The notes below the pieces were generated by a model that worked only from the letters and a program-made list of their open reading frames with translations, was not told the DNA's origin and did not search any database. From the NCBI GenBank assembly GCA_018334915.1, contig JAGXLB010000007.1:1-40093 (forward strand): a DNA stretch of 40,093 bases, given 5' to 3'. A program made the position numbers and the translations under genes. The stretch comes from Candidatus Bipolaricaulota bacterium (GTDB lineage: Bacteria; Bipolaricaulota; Bipolaricaulia; M55B111). Each line of letters opens with the position of its first letter. Position 1 is the stretch's first letter. Positions 18,392 through 25,833 of this stretch are shown here, in pieces.

Positions 18392-18865
18392 TTAGCTCGA
18401 ATCCAGGTCCACCATTCTTGTCGTCGCCTTTGACACGTTATCAAGCGGAATATTGACGAACTTCCCGTCAACTTCCAGTTCTATCTCCCCGTTCTCCTCG
18501 TCGTAACTCTTCAAAGTTCCCACGAAGTTCCTGGAATTCCCTATCGGTCCGTACGTATTTACCTCTACGCTTCCCCCGATCGCACTTTGATAGTGACGAG
18601 CTTTTATCAGTGGCCGTTCAACACCTGGAGATGAAACCTGTAATACGTATTCCTTCTGGATCAAGTCCCTCCTATCCAGTTCATCGGAAACCCGCCCGCT
18701 GACGTCCGCACAATCGGAAGTAGTAACCTGTCCTTCATCATCAATCAGGAGTTCCAGAACCCATTCGCCACCCCTTTTTTCCCATTTAAGTAAATATAAA
18801 CTGCTTGAAAAATCTTCCAGAACTCCCTCTGCCAGTTCCTTTAACTGCTCTCGTTTTTTGCTCAT
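18392..18865 (-). CDS. rimP: Ribosome maturation factor RimP
   Basis: Factor for 30S subunit assembly, 157 residues. The N-terminal alpha/beta domain has VSSPGVERPL (about 87-96), the diagnostic RimP motif, and the C-terminal part is the small SH3-like barrel (FVGTLKSYDEENGEIELEVD). It heads the rimP-nusA pair. A good candidate promoter lies at 18878-18906, and its -10 box is only 12 bases from the ATG. The mRNA would therefore have almost no leader, and no clear Shine-Dalgarno sequence is present. Confidence 0.93.
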   Translation of the reverse strand: MSKKREQLKELAEGVLEDFSSSLYLLKWEKRGGEWVLELLIDDEGQVTTSDCADVSGRVSDELDRRDLIQKEYVLQVSSPGVERPLIKARHYQSAIGGSVEVNTYGPIGNSRNFVGTLKSYDEENGEIELEVDGKFVNIPLDNVSKATTRMVDLDSS

Positions 18866-18877
18866 AACTCAAAAGTG

Positions 18878-18906
18878 ATTATATCAGATTCCGCATAGCA
18901 ACTCAA
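18878..18906 (-). promoter_or_regulatory. Strong candidate rimP-nusA promoter
   Basis: On the minus strand TTGAGT (18906-18901), 17-base spacer, and a perfect TATAAT (18883-18878). The predicted start is about 6 nt upstream of the rimP ATG, which implies a nearly leaderless transcript. Confidence 0.6.
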
Positions 18907-18907
18907 C

Positions 18908-18936
18908 TTTAAAGGAAATAGAGGGTAGAGTATAAT
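18908..18936 (+). promoter_or_regulatory. Candidate rluD promoter
   Basis: TTTAAA (18908-18913), 17-base spacer, TATAAT (18931-18936). It lies immediately beside the divergent rimP promoter and about 50 nt upstream of the rluD-like start. Confidence 0.5.
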
Positions 18937-18988
18937 GTCCCTGCAGCGGTGCTAATTCGATCTCCAGATAACTTAAAGGATGAGCTAA

Positions 18989-19882
18989 ATGAATCTTTCC
19001 AATTATTCAGAAGTCTTTCCTGTCGGCAAGACAGAGGCTGGTATCCGGATCGACAAACTTATTTCCGTCCGGTTTCCGGAGCTATCCAGAAGCAAGTGGC
19101 AGGAATTGATAAAAACCGGTTCCGTTACGGTGGATGGTTCCCAGATAAAGCCGAGCTATCAGGTTTCGGCGGGGGAAAGAGTTGAAATCAGAGTCCCCGA
19201 AGATTTTGAATCCGAGTCGCTAGTTCCTCAAGACCTCCCACTGGAGGTGGTTTACGAGGATTCCAGTTTGATCGGGATCAACAAGCCGAATTCCATGGTA
19301 GTTCACCCCGGACCGGGTCACGAAAAAGATACTCTAGCCAACGGTCTAATCTATCTTTACGAAAACCTCCCAAACTTGCCCGATCCAACCAGGCCAGGCA
19401 TAGTCCACCGGCTCGACAAAGAGACCAGCGGGATTCTTGTGGTAGCAAGAACGGCCGAAGTGTTTTTCGACCTAAAAGATCAGTTCAAGAAACGAGAAGT
19501 GGATAAGGAATATCTCGCCCTGGTTGAAGGGAGTTTTGACGAAAGGAGCGGACTAATAGACGCTCCGGTGGGGAGGAGCAATAAAGACAAAACCAGGATG
19601 ACGGTTAAACTAGGGGGCAAGGATGCTAAAACTGAGTTCTGGGTAATTGAAGAGCGCGAAGACTCGACGCTGCTGAAGGTCAAACCCGTAACGGGAAGGA
19701 CCCATCAGATCAGAGTCCACATGAACTATATCGATCATAAAATAATTGGTGACTCTTACTACGGAGGGCCGACAGCCGAAAGGCTCATGCTCCACGCCCG
19801 CCAAATAACGGTAAAACATCCGGAGAAAGAGACCGACCTAACGCTGGAAGCTCCCGTGCCGGAGGAATTTAAGGATGCCTGA
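18989..19882 (+). CDS. rluD: RluA/RluD family 23S rRNA pseudouridine synthase
   Basis: Pseudouridine synthase, probably acting on 23S rRNA helix 69. An N-terminal S4 domain covers about 15-72 (IRIDKLISVRFPELSRSKWQ), followed by the catalytic domain with PGIVHRLDKETSGILVVA. Asp143 in HRLD is the catalytic residue. Further motifs are ALVEGSF and GRTHQIRVHM. Length 297 is typical. AAAGGA lies about 8 bases upstream of the ATG. It is divergent from rimP and convergent with pgsA, whose stop codon is only 4 nt away. The exact subfamily (RluD rather than RluB or YlyB-like) is judged by domain content only. Confidence 0.9.
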   Translation: MNLSNYSEVFPVGKTEAGIRIDKLISVRFPELSRSKWQELIKTGSVTVDGSQIKPSYQVSAGERVEIRVPEDFESESLVPQDLPLEVVYEDSSLIGINKPNSMVVHPGPGHEKDTLANGLIYLYENLPNLPDPTRPGIVHRLDKETSGILVVARTAEVFFDLKDQFKKREVDKEYLALVEGSFDERSGLIDAPVGRSNKDKTRMTVKLGGKDAKTEFWVIEEREDSTLLKVKPVTGRTHQIRVHMNYIDHKIIGDSYYGGPTAERLMLHARQITVKHPEKETDLTLEAPVPEEFKDA

Positions 19883-19886
19883 TCTG

Positions 19887-20411
19887 TTAACTGCTCTCCT
19901 CGGTGGGCGAGATATCATCCTCGACTCCTATTCGAAAATAAACGAAAGCGGAAACAAAAGCAGCTGCTATGCCTACATAGATCAAGTAAAGGTCGAAAGG
20001 CAATTGAAAGTAAACGAATATTAACCCGAGGGTAAGGAGTGCCGAGCTTGCCTTACCCCAGAAGTTTGCCTGAACTACCCTCCCCTGGTACCGATACATA
20101 ACTCCTCCGCCCAAGATCAGAGCGAAATAAGGCAAGAGAAGGAGGAAAAAGGCCACCACGGGGATCCTGCCTGCCCAGGCAAAGTAGCCAAAAAGCGCGA
20201 GAAAAAGAGTTTTGTCCGCCAGAGGGTCAAGAACCTGGCCCAGGTCGGTAATCTGACCCAGCTTTCTAGCTACTAACCCGTCTATTAGATCAGAGAGGAG
20301 AGCAAGAGTTAAGAACCCCAGCGCCCACCAATCATTTCCTCTAACCAGGGCCACGACGATGAAAGGCACCAAGACTAACCTTATGGACGTGATAAAGTTT
20401 GCTGTATTCAT
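19887..20411 (-). CDS. pgsA: CDP-alcohol phosphatidyltransferase, probable PGP synthase
   Basis: Integral membrane enzyme that probably makes phosphatidylglycerophosphate from CDP-diacylglycerol and glycerol-3-phosphate. The signature D(x2)DG(x2)AR(x8)G(x3)D(x3)D is complete (Asp41, Asp44, Gly45, Ala48, Arg49, Gly58, Asp62, Asp66 from the ATG at 20411). Several hydrophobic helices surround it. An adjacent in-frame GTG at 20414 is an alternative start; neither has a strong ribosome binding site. The C-terminus ends in an acidic stretch (VEDDISPTEESS). It is divergent from dcd and convergent with rluD. Confidence 0.88.
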   Translation of the reverse strand: MNTANFITSIRLVLVPFIVVALVRGNDWWALGFLTLALLSDLIDGLVARKLGQITDLGQVLDPLADKTLFLALFGYFAWAGRIPVVAFFLLLLPYFALILGGGVMYRYQGRVVQANFWGKASSALLTLGLIFVYFQLPFDLYLIYVGIAAAFVSAFVYFRIGVEDDISPTEESS

Positions 20412-20459
20412 CACCGAGAATGATAACTATAGCCCTTTTAGGTTGCAACAGTCTTGAGT

Positions 20460-20488
20460 TTGTCCCTTTCCGCCATTTAAGTTAGTAT
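20460..20488 (+). promoter_or_regulatory. Candidate dcd-thyX promoter
   Basis: TTGTCC (20460-20465), 17-base spacer, TAGTAT (20483-20488). The predicted start is about 30 nt upstream of the dcd ATG. Boxes match the consensus only partly. Confidence 0.35.
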
Positions 20489-20523
20489 TTGAAATACAAA
20501 TTTTAAGCGGGGGCTCTAAAACC

Positions 20524-21060
20524 ATGATACTGAACGACAAAGAGATAGCTGAGGTCGAGCCGGTTACTCCATTTGTCAGGGATCTACAGACTGACGATAA
20601 AATTAGCTACGGGCTGGGCTCTTTTGGTTACGATATCAGAATCGACGACGAATTCCGAATTTTTACCGATGTGCATTCCACCGAAATAAATCCAAAAGAA
20701 TTCAACGAAGACGCTTTCGTACAGGTACACGGCGAAAGTTGCCTGATCCCGCCAAATTCTTTCTGCCTTGGAAAATCTCTGGAGAAGTTTGACATGCCTG
20801 ATAACCTGTTCGGGCTCGTAGTCGGAAAAAGTACTTACGCGAGATGTGGCATAATCGTAAATATGACGCCGATAGAGCCCGGATGGAAAGGATATTTAAC
20901 CATTGAAATTTCTAACACAACTCCGCTTCCGGCTAGAGTTTACGCCGACGAAGGCATAGCTCAAGTAGTATTTTTCAGGGGCGAACGTCCAGAAATAACC
21001 TACGGTGATAGAAACGGAAAGTATCAGGACCAGGAAGGTATAGAGGTGGCAAAGATATGA
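20524..21060 (+). CDS. dcd: dCTP deaminase
   Basis: Deaminates dCTP to dUTP, a source of dUMP for thymidylate synthesis. The trimeric dUTPase-like fold is clear. The segment VGKSTYARCGIIVNMTPIEP (100-119) followed by GWKGYLTIEISN places Glu128 at the catalytic position, and the C-terminal GIAQVVFFRGE is typical. Length is 178. It overlaps thyX by 4 bp (ATGA), so the two are translated together and form a dCTP to dTMP module. Whether it also has dUTPase activity, as in some actinobacterial and archaeal members, cannot be told here. Confidence 0.94.
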   Translation: MILNDKEIAEVEPVTPFVRDLQTDDKISYGLGSFGYDIRIDDEFRIFTDVHSTEINPKEFNEDAFVQVHGESCLIPPNSFCLGKSLEKFDMPDNLFGLVVGKSTYARCGIIVNMTPIEPGWKGYLTIEISNTTPLPARVYADEGIAQVVFFRGERPEITYGDRNGKYQDQEGIEVAKI

Positions 21061-21656
21061 AAATCGAAATGATCCGCCACACCGAGCGTCCGGAATCTAT
21101 GATTGCCCAGGCAGCAAGAATCTCCCACCGGTCTCCCGGAGACGAAAAGGATTATTCGACCGAGGAAGACCGAGAGCTAATCAGAAAACTCCGGAATTGG
21201 GGGCACTGGTCACCGTTTGAGTTTGCTAGTGCCACGTTCTACGTGGAGGGGGTAAGTCGGAGCTGTCTCGCACAACTCACACGACACAGACTAGCTAGCT
21301 TTATGGTCCGATCAATGAGGTACGTAAAGCAAAACCAGGAAGAGGTAGTAATTCCTCAATCAGTCAAAGAGGCAGACCTGACCGAGGAATACAAAGAAGG
21401 GATAACGAAGAGTCACGACCTATACCAGAAGGCACTGGAAGCGGGAGTGCCGAAAGAAGATGCGAGGTTTCTCCTCCCGATCGGGAGCAAGACTTCCCTT
21501 TATCTCAAGACCAACTTCAGAGAATTCCGTCATATCATTGAACTGAGAGGAAGCAAGGAAGCACAGTGGGAAATCAGGAACCTGGCCGAAGAATTTCTTG
21601 CTCTGCTATCAGAGGTAGCACCTACGGTCTTCGAGGATTTAACGGAGGATCGATAA
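21057..21656 (+). CDS. thyX: FAD-dependent thymidylate synthase ThyX
   Basis: Flavoprotein methylating dUMP to dTMP with methylenetetrahydrofolate and NAD(P)H. The ThyX motif RHRx7S is present as R76-H-R78 to S86 (TRHRLASFMVRSMRY). NWGHWSPFEFASATF and LPIGSKTSLYLKTNFREF are further conserved segments. Its 199 residues are slightly short but complete. It starts inside the dcd stop codon. ThyX is common in anaerobes and thermophiles in place of ThyA. Confidence 0.95.
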   Translation: MKIEMIRHTERPESMIAQAARISHRSPGDEKDYSTEEDRELIRKLRNWGHWSPFEFASATFYVEGVSRSCLAQLTRHRLASFMVRSMRYVKQNQEEVVIPQSVKEADLTEEYKEGITKSHDLYQKALEAGVPKEDARFLLPIGSKTSLYLKTNFREFRHIIELRGSKEAQWEIRNLAEEFLALLSEVAPTVFEDLTEDR

Positions 21657-22012
21657 ACCAGTTATCCAGCAGGACAATACGGGGACCTGCTTCCCCACCG
21701 GCATTAACAACCCAACTAATCACGAGTTGCCAGGACATTTGTCGGGCTCAGTCGGGGCATCTCTCCAAGAATCAGCGTGTAAAGTTAGCTATAATGGTGT
21801 TCAGGAGGCCGCAGGTATCATTTGAATTCTAAGTTTTAAACTACACCATCGGGAAGATTTTTTGAACCTGAGATATTGCAGAAGTTCGTCAAATCCGTTA
21901 TAACGGGAACTGTAGAGTGTCATACTGAATGGCTTCATGAAAATATAATTAAAAGTGAGGTTCCAAAGATATACTTCGTACTCACGGAGAACTTTCAGCC
22001 GGGGAGGACTCG
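21657..22012. other. Intergenic region upstream of the HerA-like gene
   Basis: 356 bp without a supported gene. It holds a GC-rich stretch after thyX (GGGGACCTGCTTCCCC near 21690, a weak hairpin without a U-tract), a perfect TATAAT near 21790 lacking a good -35, and a better candidate promoter at 21876-21904. No known RNA or repeat was recognised. Confidence 0.45.
21876..21904 (+). promoter_or_regulatory. Candidate promoter of the HerA-like gene
   Basis: TTGCAG (21876-21881), 17-base spacer, TATAAC (21899-21904). It would give a leader of about 100 nt before the TTG start at 22013. A second TATAAT-containing tract lies near 21949. Confidence 0.38.
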
Positions 22013-23821
22013 TTGAAAGATCTGTACATCAGTGACGATTTAGATTTCAACCTGGACGAAATTATCGGTAAATGCATCGGGATACTGGGGATAAGAGGTT
22101 CGGGCAAATCCAATACCGCCGGAGTCATATTCGAAGAACTCCTAAAACATAGCTACCCTTTGACCGTCGTAGATATTGACGGAGAGTACTTCGGCCTCAA
22201 GGAAGAATACGAACTCCTCGTAATCGGAGAAGGAAAGAACGTCGATATAACGATAGAACCCGAAGATGCACCTCAGGTAGCGGAAATCAGCCTCAAGCAG
22301 AGCATACCCGTGATACTTGACCTCAGCGGTTACCTCAAGGAAGAGCAAAGAAAAATGCTCAAGCATTATTTTACCGCCCTCTGGAACTGGGCCGGTAAGC
22401 TCCGTAAACCCTACATGATAGGGATAGAGGAGTCTCACGAGTTCATACCCCAGGGGAAGAAAAGCGAGCTGAAGGAAATAATCACCCGGCTTTCCCTCAG
22501 GGGCAGAAAGAGAGGCCTGGGAGCGGTGATAATCTCCCAGAGAAGCGCAAAAGTCGAAAAAGACGTCCTTACCCAGGCGGGAATGCTTTTCCTCCACAGA
22601 GTAGTTCACGAGGCAGATATGAAGGTGTACAACGATCTTCTACCCTGGAAGAAGGGCGAGGTCAGAGAGAAAGTAAATCAACTCAATACGGGAGACTGCA
22701 TCTACCTGGACGAAAAAACGACGAAACAGATATACGTCCGGGAACGCTCGACTTTTCACGCCGGCTTCACCCCGTCCCTCGATAAAGTCGAAACTCCTCA
22801 GCTAAAACAGGTCGGAGAAAGCATAATCGAAGCTATAGAGGAAGCAAAAAAACAGGGAAAACGGGAGAAGAGCAGGGTCGACGAGCTGGAGGAGCAGGTA
22901 AAAGAACTCCAGGACGAGCTCTCCAAGAAAACCGATAAGGTAAAAGAGCTAAAACGAACTGCCGAGACGCTCGGATACATCGAGGTTGACCTCGACCCTC
23001 CCGACCTCCCAAAGGTTCATAAAGTTTCCAGGGCGGTAATAGAGTCTCTTGAGATCGCCGACGTGCTAAAAGAAGGGGAAGAAGGCGAGGCAATGAGGGC
23101 AGTAACCGAGACCCTGGCGGGATCCCAGGAAAAGAAGTCTCAGAAAAATGGGGACGGAAAAATCGACAGGGTCGAAAGAAATATGCCGGGTTTCGACGAC
23201 CGGGATGAGAACGAGACGGCCGGTAAAGCCAGAACTTTCGGACTCCCGTACGACGGAGAGAGCCCCAAGGAAGGAACTGCCGGTGAACCCGATAAAAAGG
23301 ATAAAAATGGAGAAGAACCGGGTTTTGAAGACCTGCCGTCAGCCATAAAGCAGGATACGAACTACGTCGTAAAGAAAACAAAACGACTGTCCAGGCTCGA
23401 CAGGAAGATACTGGGTTTTCTCGTGGCTCACCGACCCCACTCTTATAGCATTGAACAGATTAGTGCCTGGCTGAAGAAACCTACCGGTTTACTCCTTTCG
23501 AAAAGGCCGACTGAACTTCTTGACCTGGGACTTATCATCAGAGAAAATAAGTCAACCGGACTCCATTATCGGGCCAACCTGAAGGGATTCGTCGAGAAAG
23601 AGTTCTCTATCTACGAACCGGACCTGGGTTCGAGAGAGAAACATCTGGTTATATCGAAGCTGAAGAAAGAATTTACCCAGGAACTCACTCAGGGAAAACC
23701 GTCCAAAACCGGAAGTAAAAAGAAGGAAGAAGACAAAATAAAGCTAACCGACCAACTCGGCAACAAGTTCAAAGATAGAAATCTTTACGACAGGGACTTT
23801 TCATTTCAAAACGAAAAATAG
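22013..23821 (+). CDS. HerA-like (DUF87) ATPase with coiled coil and C-terminal winged helix
   Basis: P-loop ATPase of the HerA/FtsK group. Walker A is GIRGSGKS at 26-33, the Walker B strand with catalytic Glu is YMIGIEESHEF at 134-144, the sensor is VIISQRSAK at 172-180, and a likely arginine finger lies in SLRGRKRG. After the ATPase core (1-255) come a charged coiled coil (about 265-325), a low-complexity acidic linker (about 360-450), and a predicted winged-helix segment (about 455-525, LDRKILGFLVAHRPHSYSIE). The start is TTG with GGGGAGGA about 5 bases upstream. HerA normally partners the NurA nuclease in end resection; no NurA, methylase or nuclease is adjacent. The gene stands alone with about 350 and 200 bp flanks. 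It might be a DNA translocase of a mobile element or a solitary repair ATPase, and archaeal-type origin is possible but untested. Confidence 0.8.
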   Translation: MKDLYISDDLDFNLDEIIGKCIGILGIRGSGKSNTAGVIFEELLKHSYPLTVVDIDGEYFGLKEEYELLVIGEGKNVDITIEPEDAPQVAEISLKQSIPVILDLSGYLKEEQRKMLKHYFTALWNWAGKLRKPYMIGIEESHEFIPQGKKSELKEIITRLSLRGRKRGLGAVIISQRSAKVEKDVLTQAGMLFLHRVVHEADMKVYNDLLPWKKGEVREKVNQLNTGDCIYLDEKTTKQIYVRERSTFHAGFTPSLDKVETPQLKQVGESIIEAIEEAKKQGKREKSRVDELEEQVKELQDELSKKTDKVKELKRTAETLGYIEVDLDPPDLPKVHKVSRAVIESLEIADVLKEGEEGEAMRAVTETLAGSQEKKSQKNGDGKIDRVERNMPGFDDRDENETAGKARTFGLPYDGESPKEGTAGEPDKKDKNGEEPGFEDLPSAIKQDTNYVVKKTKRLSRLDRKILGFLVAHRPHSYSIEQISAWLKKPTGLLLSKRPTELLDLGLIIRENKSTGLHYRANLKGFVEKEFSIYEPDLGSREKHLVISKLKKEFTQELTQGKPSKTGSKKKEEDKIKLTDQLGNKFKDRNLYDRDFSFQNEK

Positions 23822-23897
23822 TGAGCGTCTCCGGGTTGTAATAGTGGCAAAAACCGGTATAAATTTATTTAGATTAAGGAAAAGAGGTTTAAAAACT

Positions 23898-23926
23898 TGA
23901 GAAGTATTCTAAAACCCCGTAGAATT
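23898..23926 (+). promoter_or_regulatory. Strong candidate HU-gene promoter
   Basis: TTGAGA (23898-23903), 17-base spacer, TAGAAT (23921-23926, 5 of 6). The predicted leader is about 86 nt and contains the hairpin at 23961-23977. Confidence 0.6.
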
Positions 23927-23960
23927 GGGATTTGTAATGGTATTGTCAGTATAGAAACGT

Positions 23961-23977
23961 GGGAGAACTTGTCTCCC
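23961..23977 (+). promoter_or_regulatory. Hairpin in the HU mRNA leader
   Basis: GGGAGA and TCTCCC form a perfect 6-bp stem with a 5-nt loop (ACTTG). It lies 40 nt upstream of the HU start codon and well before the strong Shine-Dalgarno, so it may stabilise the mRNA rather than hide the start. No U-tract follows, which argues against a terminator. Confidence 0.4.
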
Positions 23978-24018
23978 GTCAATCTTTCAAGTTTCCTATA
24001 TCAAAAGGAGGTCCTTAG

Positions 24019-24336
24019 ATGAACAAAGGTGAATTGGTAGACAGTATCTACCGTAATTCGGACTGCACAAAGCAGGAATGTCGAGAGATGGTGAACCACA
24101 TGGTGGATGTCATTACTGACGAAGTGGCAAAAGGAGAGGAAGTCAGGCTGGTGAACTTCGGCACTTTCAAGCCCAACCCCCGGAAATCAACAGTCAAGCG
24201 CCATCCCCAGACTGGTGAAAAAATCAACGTAGACAGCAAGGTCACGCCTAAATTTTCGCCAGGTAAAGGCTTTACAGAGAAAGTTCAAAACAACCTGGAG
24301 GCGACCAACGACGGAGAAGGTTACAAGAAGAAGTAG
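24019..24336 (+). CDS. HU/IHF family DNA-binding protein
   Basis: Histone-like dimeric protein that bends and compacts DNA. The 105 residues carry the HU signature VRLVNFGTFKPNPRK, beta-arm residues with RHPQTGEKI, and the C-terminal FSPGKGFTEKVQ. A Lys-rich tail of about 12 residues extends beyond the usual 90-residue core. A very strong ribosome binding site (AAAGGAGG) lies 8-9 bases upstream, as expected for an abundant protein. pheS follows 68 bp downstream on the same strand and may be cotranscribed. HU and IHF cannot be told apart here. Confidence 0.94.
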   Translation: MNKGELVDSIYRNSDCTKQECREMVNHMVDVITDEVAKGEEVRLVNFGTFKPNPRKSTVKRHPQTGEKINVDSKVTPKFSPGKGFTEKVQNNLEATNDGEGYKKK

Positions 24337-24404
24337 ATTCTTTTTAGATTCGTTGGATTCACTTTACACACTTTGCAAGTATTTCTCAAACCGGAGAACC
24401 TGAG

Positions 24405-25412
24405 ATGTCACAGCTTGATGAGCTTTTGGATAAAATACAGGAACTGAAACAGGAATCCAGAGCTAATCTGGAAAAAGTCGAGTCGCTTCAGGAGTGCGAG
24501 GACCTGCGGGTCAAATACCTGGGGAGAAACGGGGAAATTCAGGAACTCTTTGACGAACTGGGTAATCTTCCCGACGAAGACAGGGCCGAGGCCGGCAGAG
24601 GCATAAATAAACTAAAATCCAACCTTCAGGACGAGATCGAGGAGAAAAAGGAAAGGTTCGAGCAGCGGGAAAAGGAAAAAAAATTAAAGGAGGAAGGGGT
24701 TGACGTAACCCTGCCCGGGAGAAGACGAGGCGTCGGTAAAAAGCACGTAATAACGCAGGTAAACGACGAACTTACGACGATATTCAAGCGGATGGGTTTT
24801 TCACTGGCGCTGGGTCCCGAATTGGAGTCGGATTACTACAACTTCGAAGCCCTTAACATGCCCGAATTGCATCCCGCTCGAGACGAATGGGATTCTCTTT
24901 ACGTCGACGAAGAACATCTCCTCAGAACCCATACCTCTCCTGTTCAAATAAGAGAAATGGAAGCCCAGGATCCTCCGGTGAAGATAATCTGTCCCGGTAA
25001 ATGCTACCGCAGGGACACTCCTGACGCGACTCATTATCCTGTATTTTACCAGGTTGAACTCCTCTGGGTCGACGAGAACCTTACTTTTGCCAACCTGAAG
25101 TACGTAATCAGGTCTTTCGTGGAAGAGTTTTTCGGACCCGAGTTTTCTATGAGGTTCAGGGCTGATTACTTCCCCTTCACCGAACCAAGTGCCGAAGTGG
25201 ACGTAATGCGGCCCGACGGCGAGGATTGGCTGGAGATCATGGGTTCCGGCATGGTGGACCCTAACGTCCTTGAAGCCGTCAACTACGACCCGGAAACCTA
25301 TCAGGGCTTTGCCCTGGGATTGGGCGTAGAAAGGATGGCCATGTTAAAATACGGGATCGACGACATCCGTCTCTTTTACCGGAACGAGCTCCGGTTTTTA
25401 GATCAGTTTTAA
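24405..25412 (+). CDS. pheS: Phenylalanyl-tRNA synthetase alpha subunit
   Basis: Catalytic subunit of the alpha2beta2 class II synthetase. An N-terminal coiled coil (1-90) binds tRNA. The class II core has motif 2 PGKCYRRDTPDATHYPVFYQ (about 195-214) and motif 3 ALGLGVERMAMLKYGIDDIR near the C-terminus. The 335 residues are complete (canonical end NELRFLDQF). The beta-subunit gene pheT, which nearly always follows, is absent: after 421 bp a convergent glmS is found. pheT must therefore be elsewhere. GGAGAA about 8 bases upstream supports the ATG. Confidence 0.95.
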   Translation: MSQLDELLDKIQELKQESRANLEKVESLQECEDLRVKYLGRNGEIQELFDELGNLPDEDRAEAGRGINKLKSNLQDEIEEKKERFEQREKEKKLKEEGVDVTLPGRRRGVGKKHVITQVNDELTTIFKRMGFSLALGPELESDYYNFEALNMPELHPARDEWDSLYVDEEHLLRTHTSPVQIREMEAQDPPVKIICPGKCYRRDTPDATHYPVFYQVELLWVDENLTFANLKYVIRSFVEEFFGPEFSMRFRADYFPFTEPSAEVDVMRPDGEDWLEIMGSGMVDPNVLEAVNYDPETYQGFALGLGVERMAMLKYGIDDIRLFYRNELRFLDQF

Positions 25413-25534
25413 TTCTACAAACGACGGAAGGTTTTCCGGTTCCACCCATCAGAGCATGTATCGGTAGGTTTTTGCATCCGTACCAATCTTTGGCATCTAT
25501 TGAGGCCTAAAGGTCTCTACTACAATAAAAGTAA

Positions 25535-25756
25535 GTAGCCCGAACTCCCACGCTCGAGCGATTTGTTCGTTTATGCACCTTCCGGTAGGGAATTCACGTT
25601 CTCCAGACCCCCTTCCCCGGTTACCTGGCAACTGATTTAACCTTTAAAACATAGTAGTAGACAAAATCCCGGCAGCCAGGTAACCGGGGAAGGGGGTTAC
25701 TCAAACTGAACAATAAGGTACAGCTTATTAGTCGGCGCAGGAGCACTCCCTGCTTT
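25535..25756. repeat. 222-bp intergenic repeat, copy A (centre in orientation 1)
   Basis: First copy of a composite repeat, lying between the convergent ends of pheS and glmS. From left to right it has GTAG and a REP-like hairpin (25535-25560), a conserved segment with CCTTCCGGTAGGG, and a perfect 23-bp inverted repeat (25607-25629 and 25675-25697) around a 45-nt centre (25630-25674). After these comes a small inverted repeat AATAAG-GTACAG-CTTATT (25712-25729) and an end CTCCCTGCTTT. The outer parts align colinearly with copy B, but the centre is the reverse complement of B's. The flanks 25413-25534 and 25757-25833 hold only weak hairpins and no gene. The element may act as a bidirectional terminator. 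Confidence 0.85.
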
Positions 25757-25833
25757 TTGTGTGACAATAATTAAACTAACACAAGTCTTTGTATTCCGGG
25801 CCTCCGGCCAGTTTCTAAGAGAGACTACGCCCC

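Noticed and set aside
22013-24018. Prophage or integrative element around the HerA-like gene
   Set aside because: Neighbours on both sides are core genes (thyX, HU) and no integrase, tRNA or direct repeat was found.
25535-25756. Repeat as an integron attC site or insertion sequence
   Set aside because: There is no integrase or transposase frame, no terminal inverted repeats at the outer ends and no obvious target duplication.
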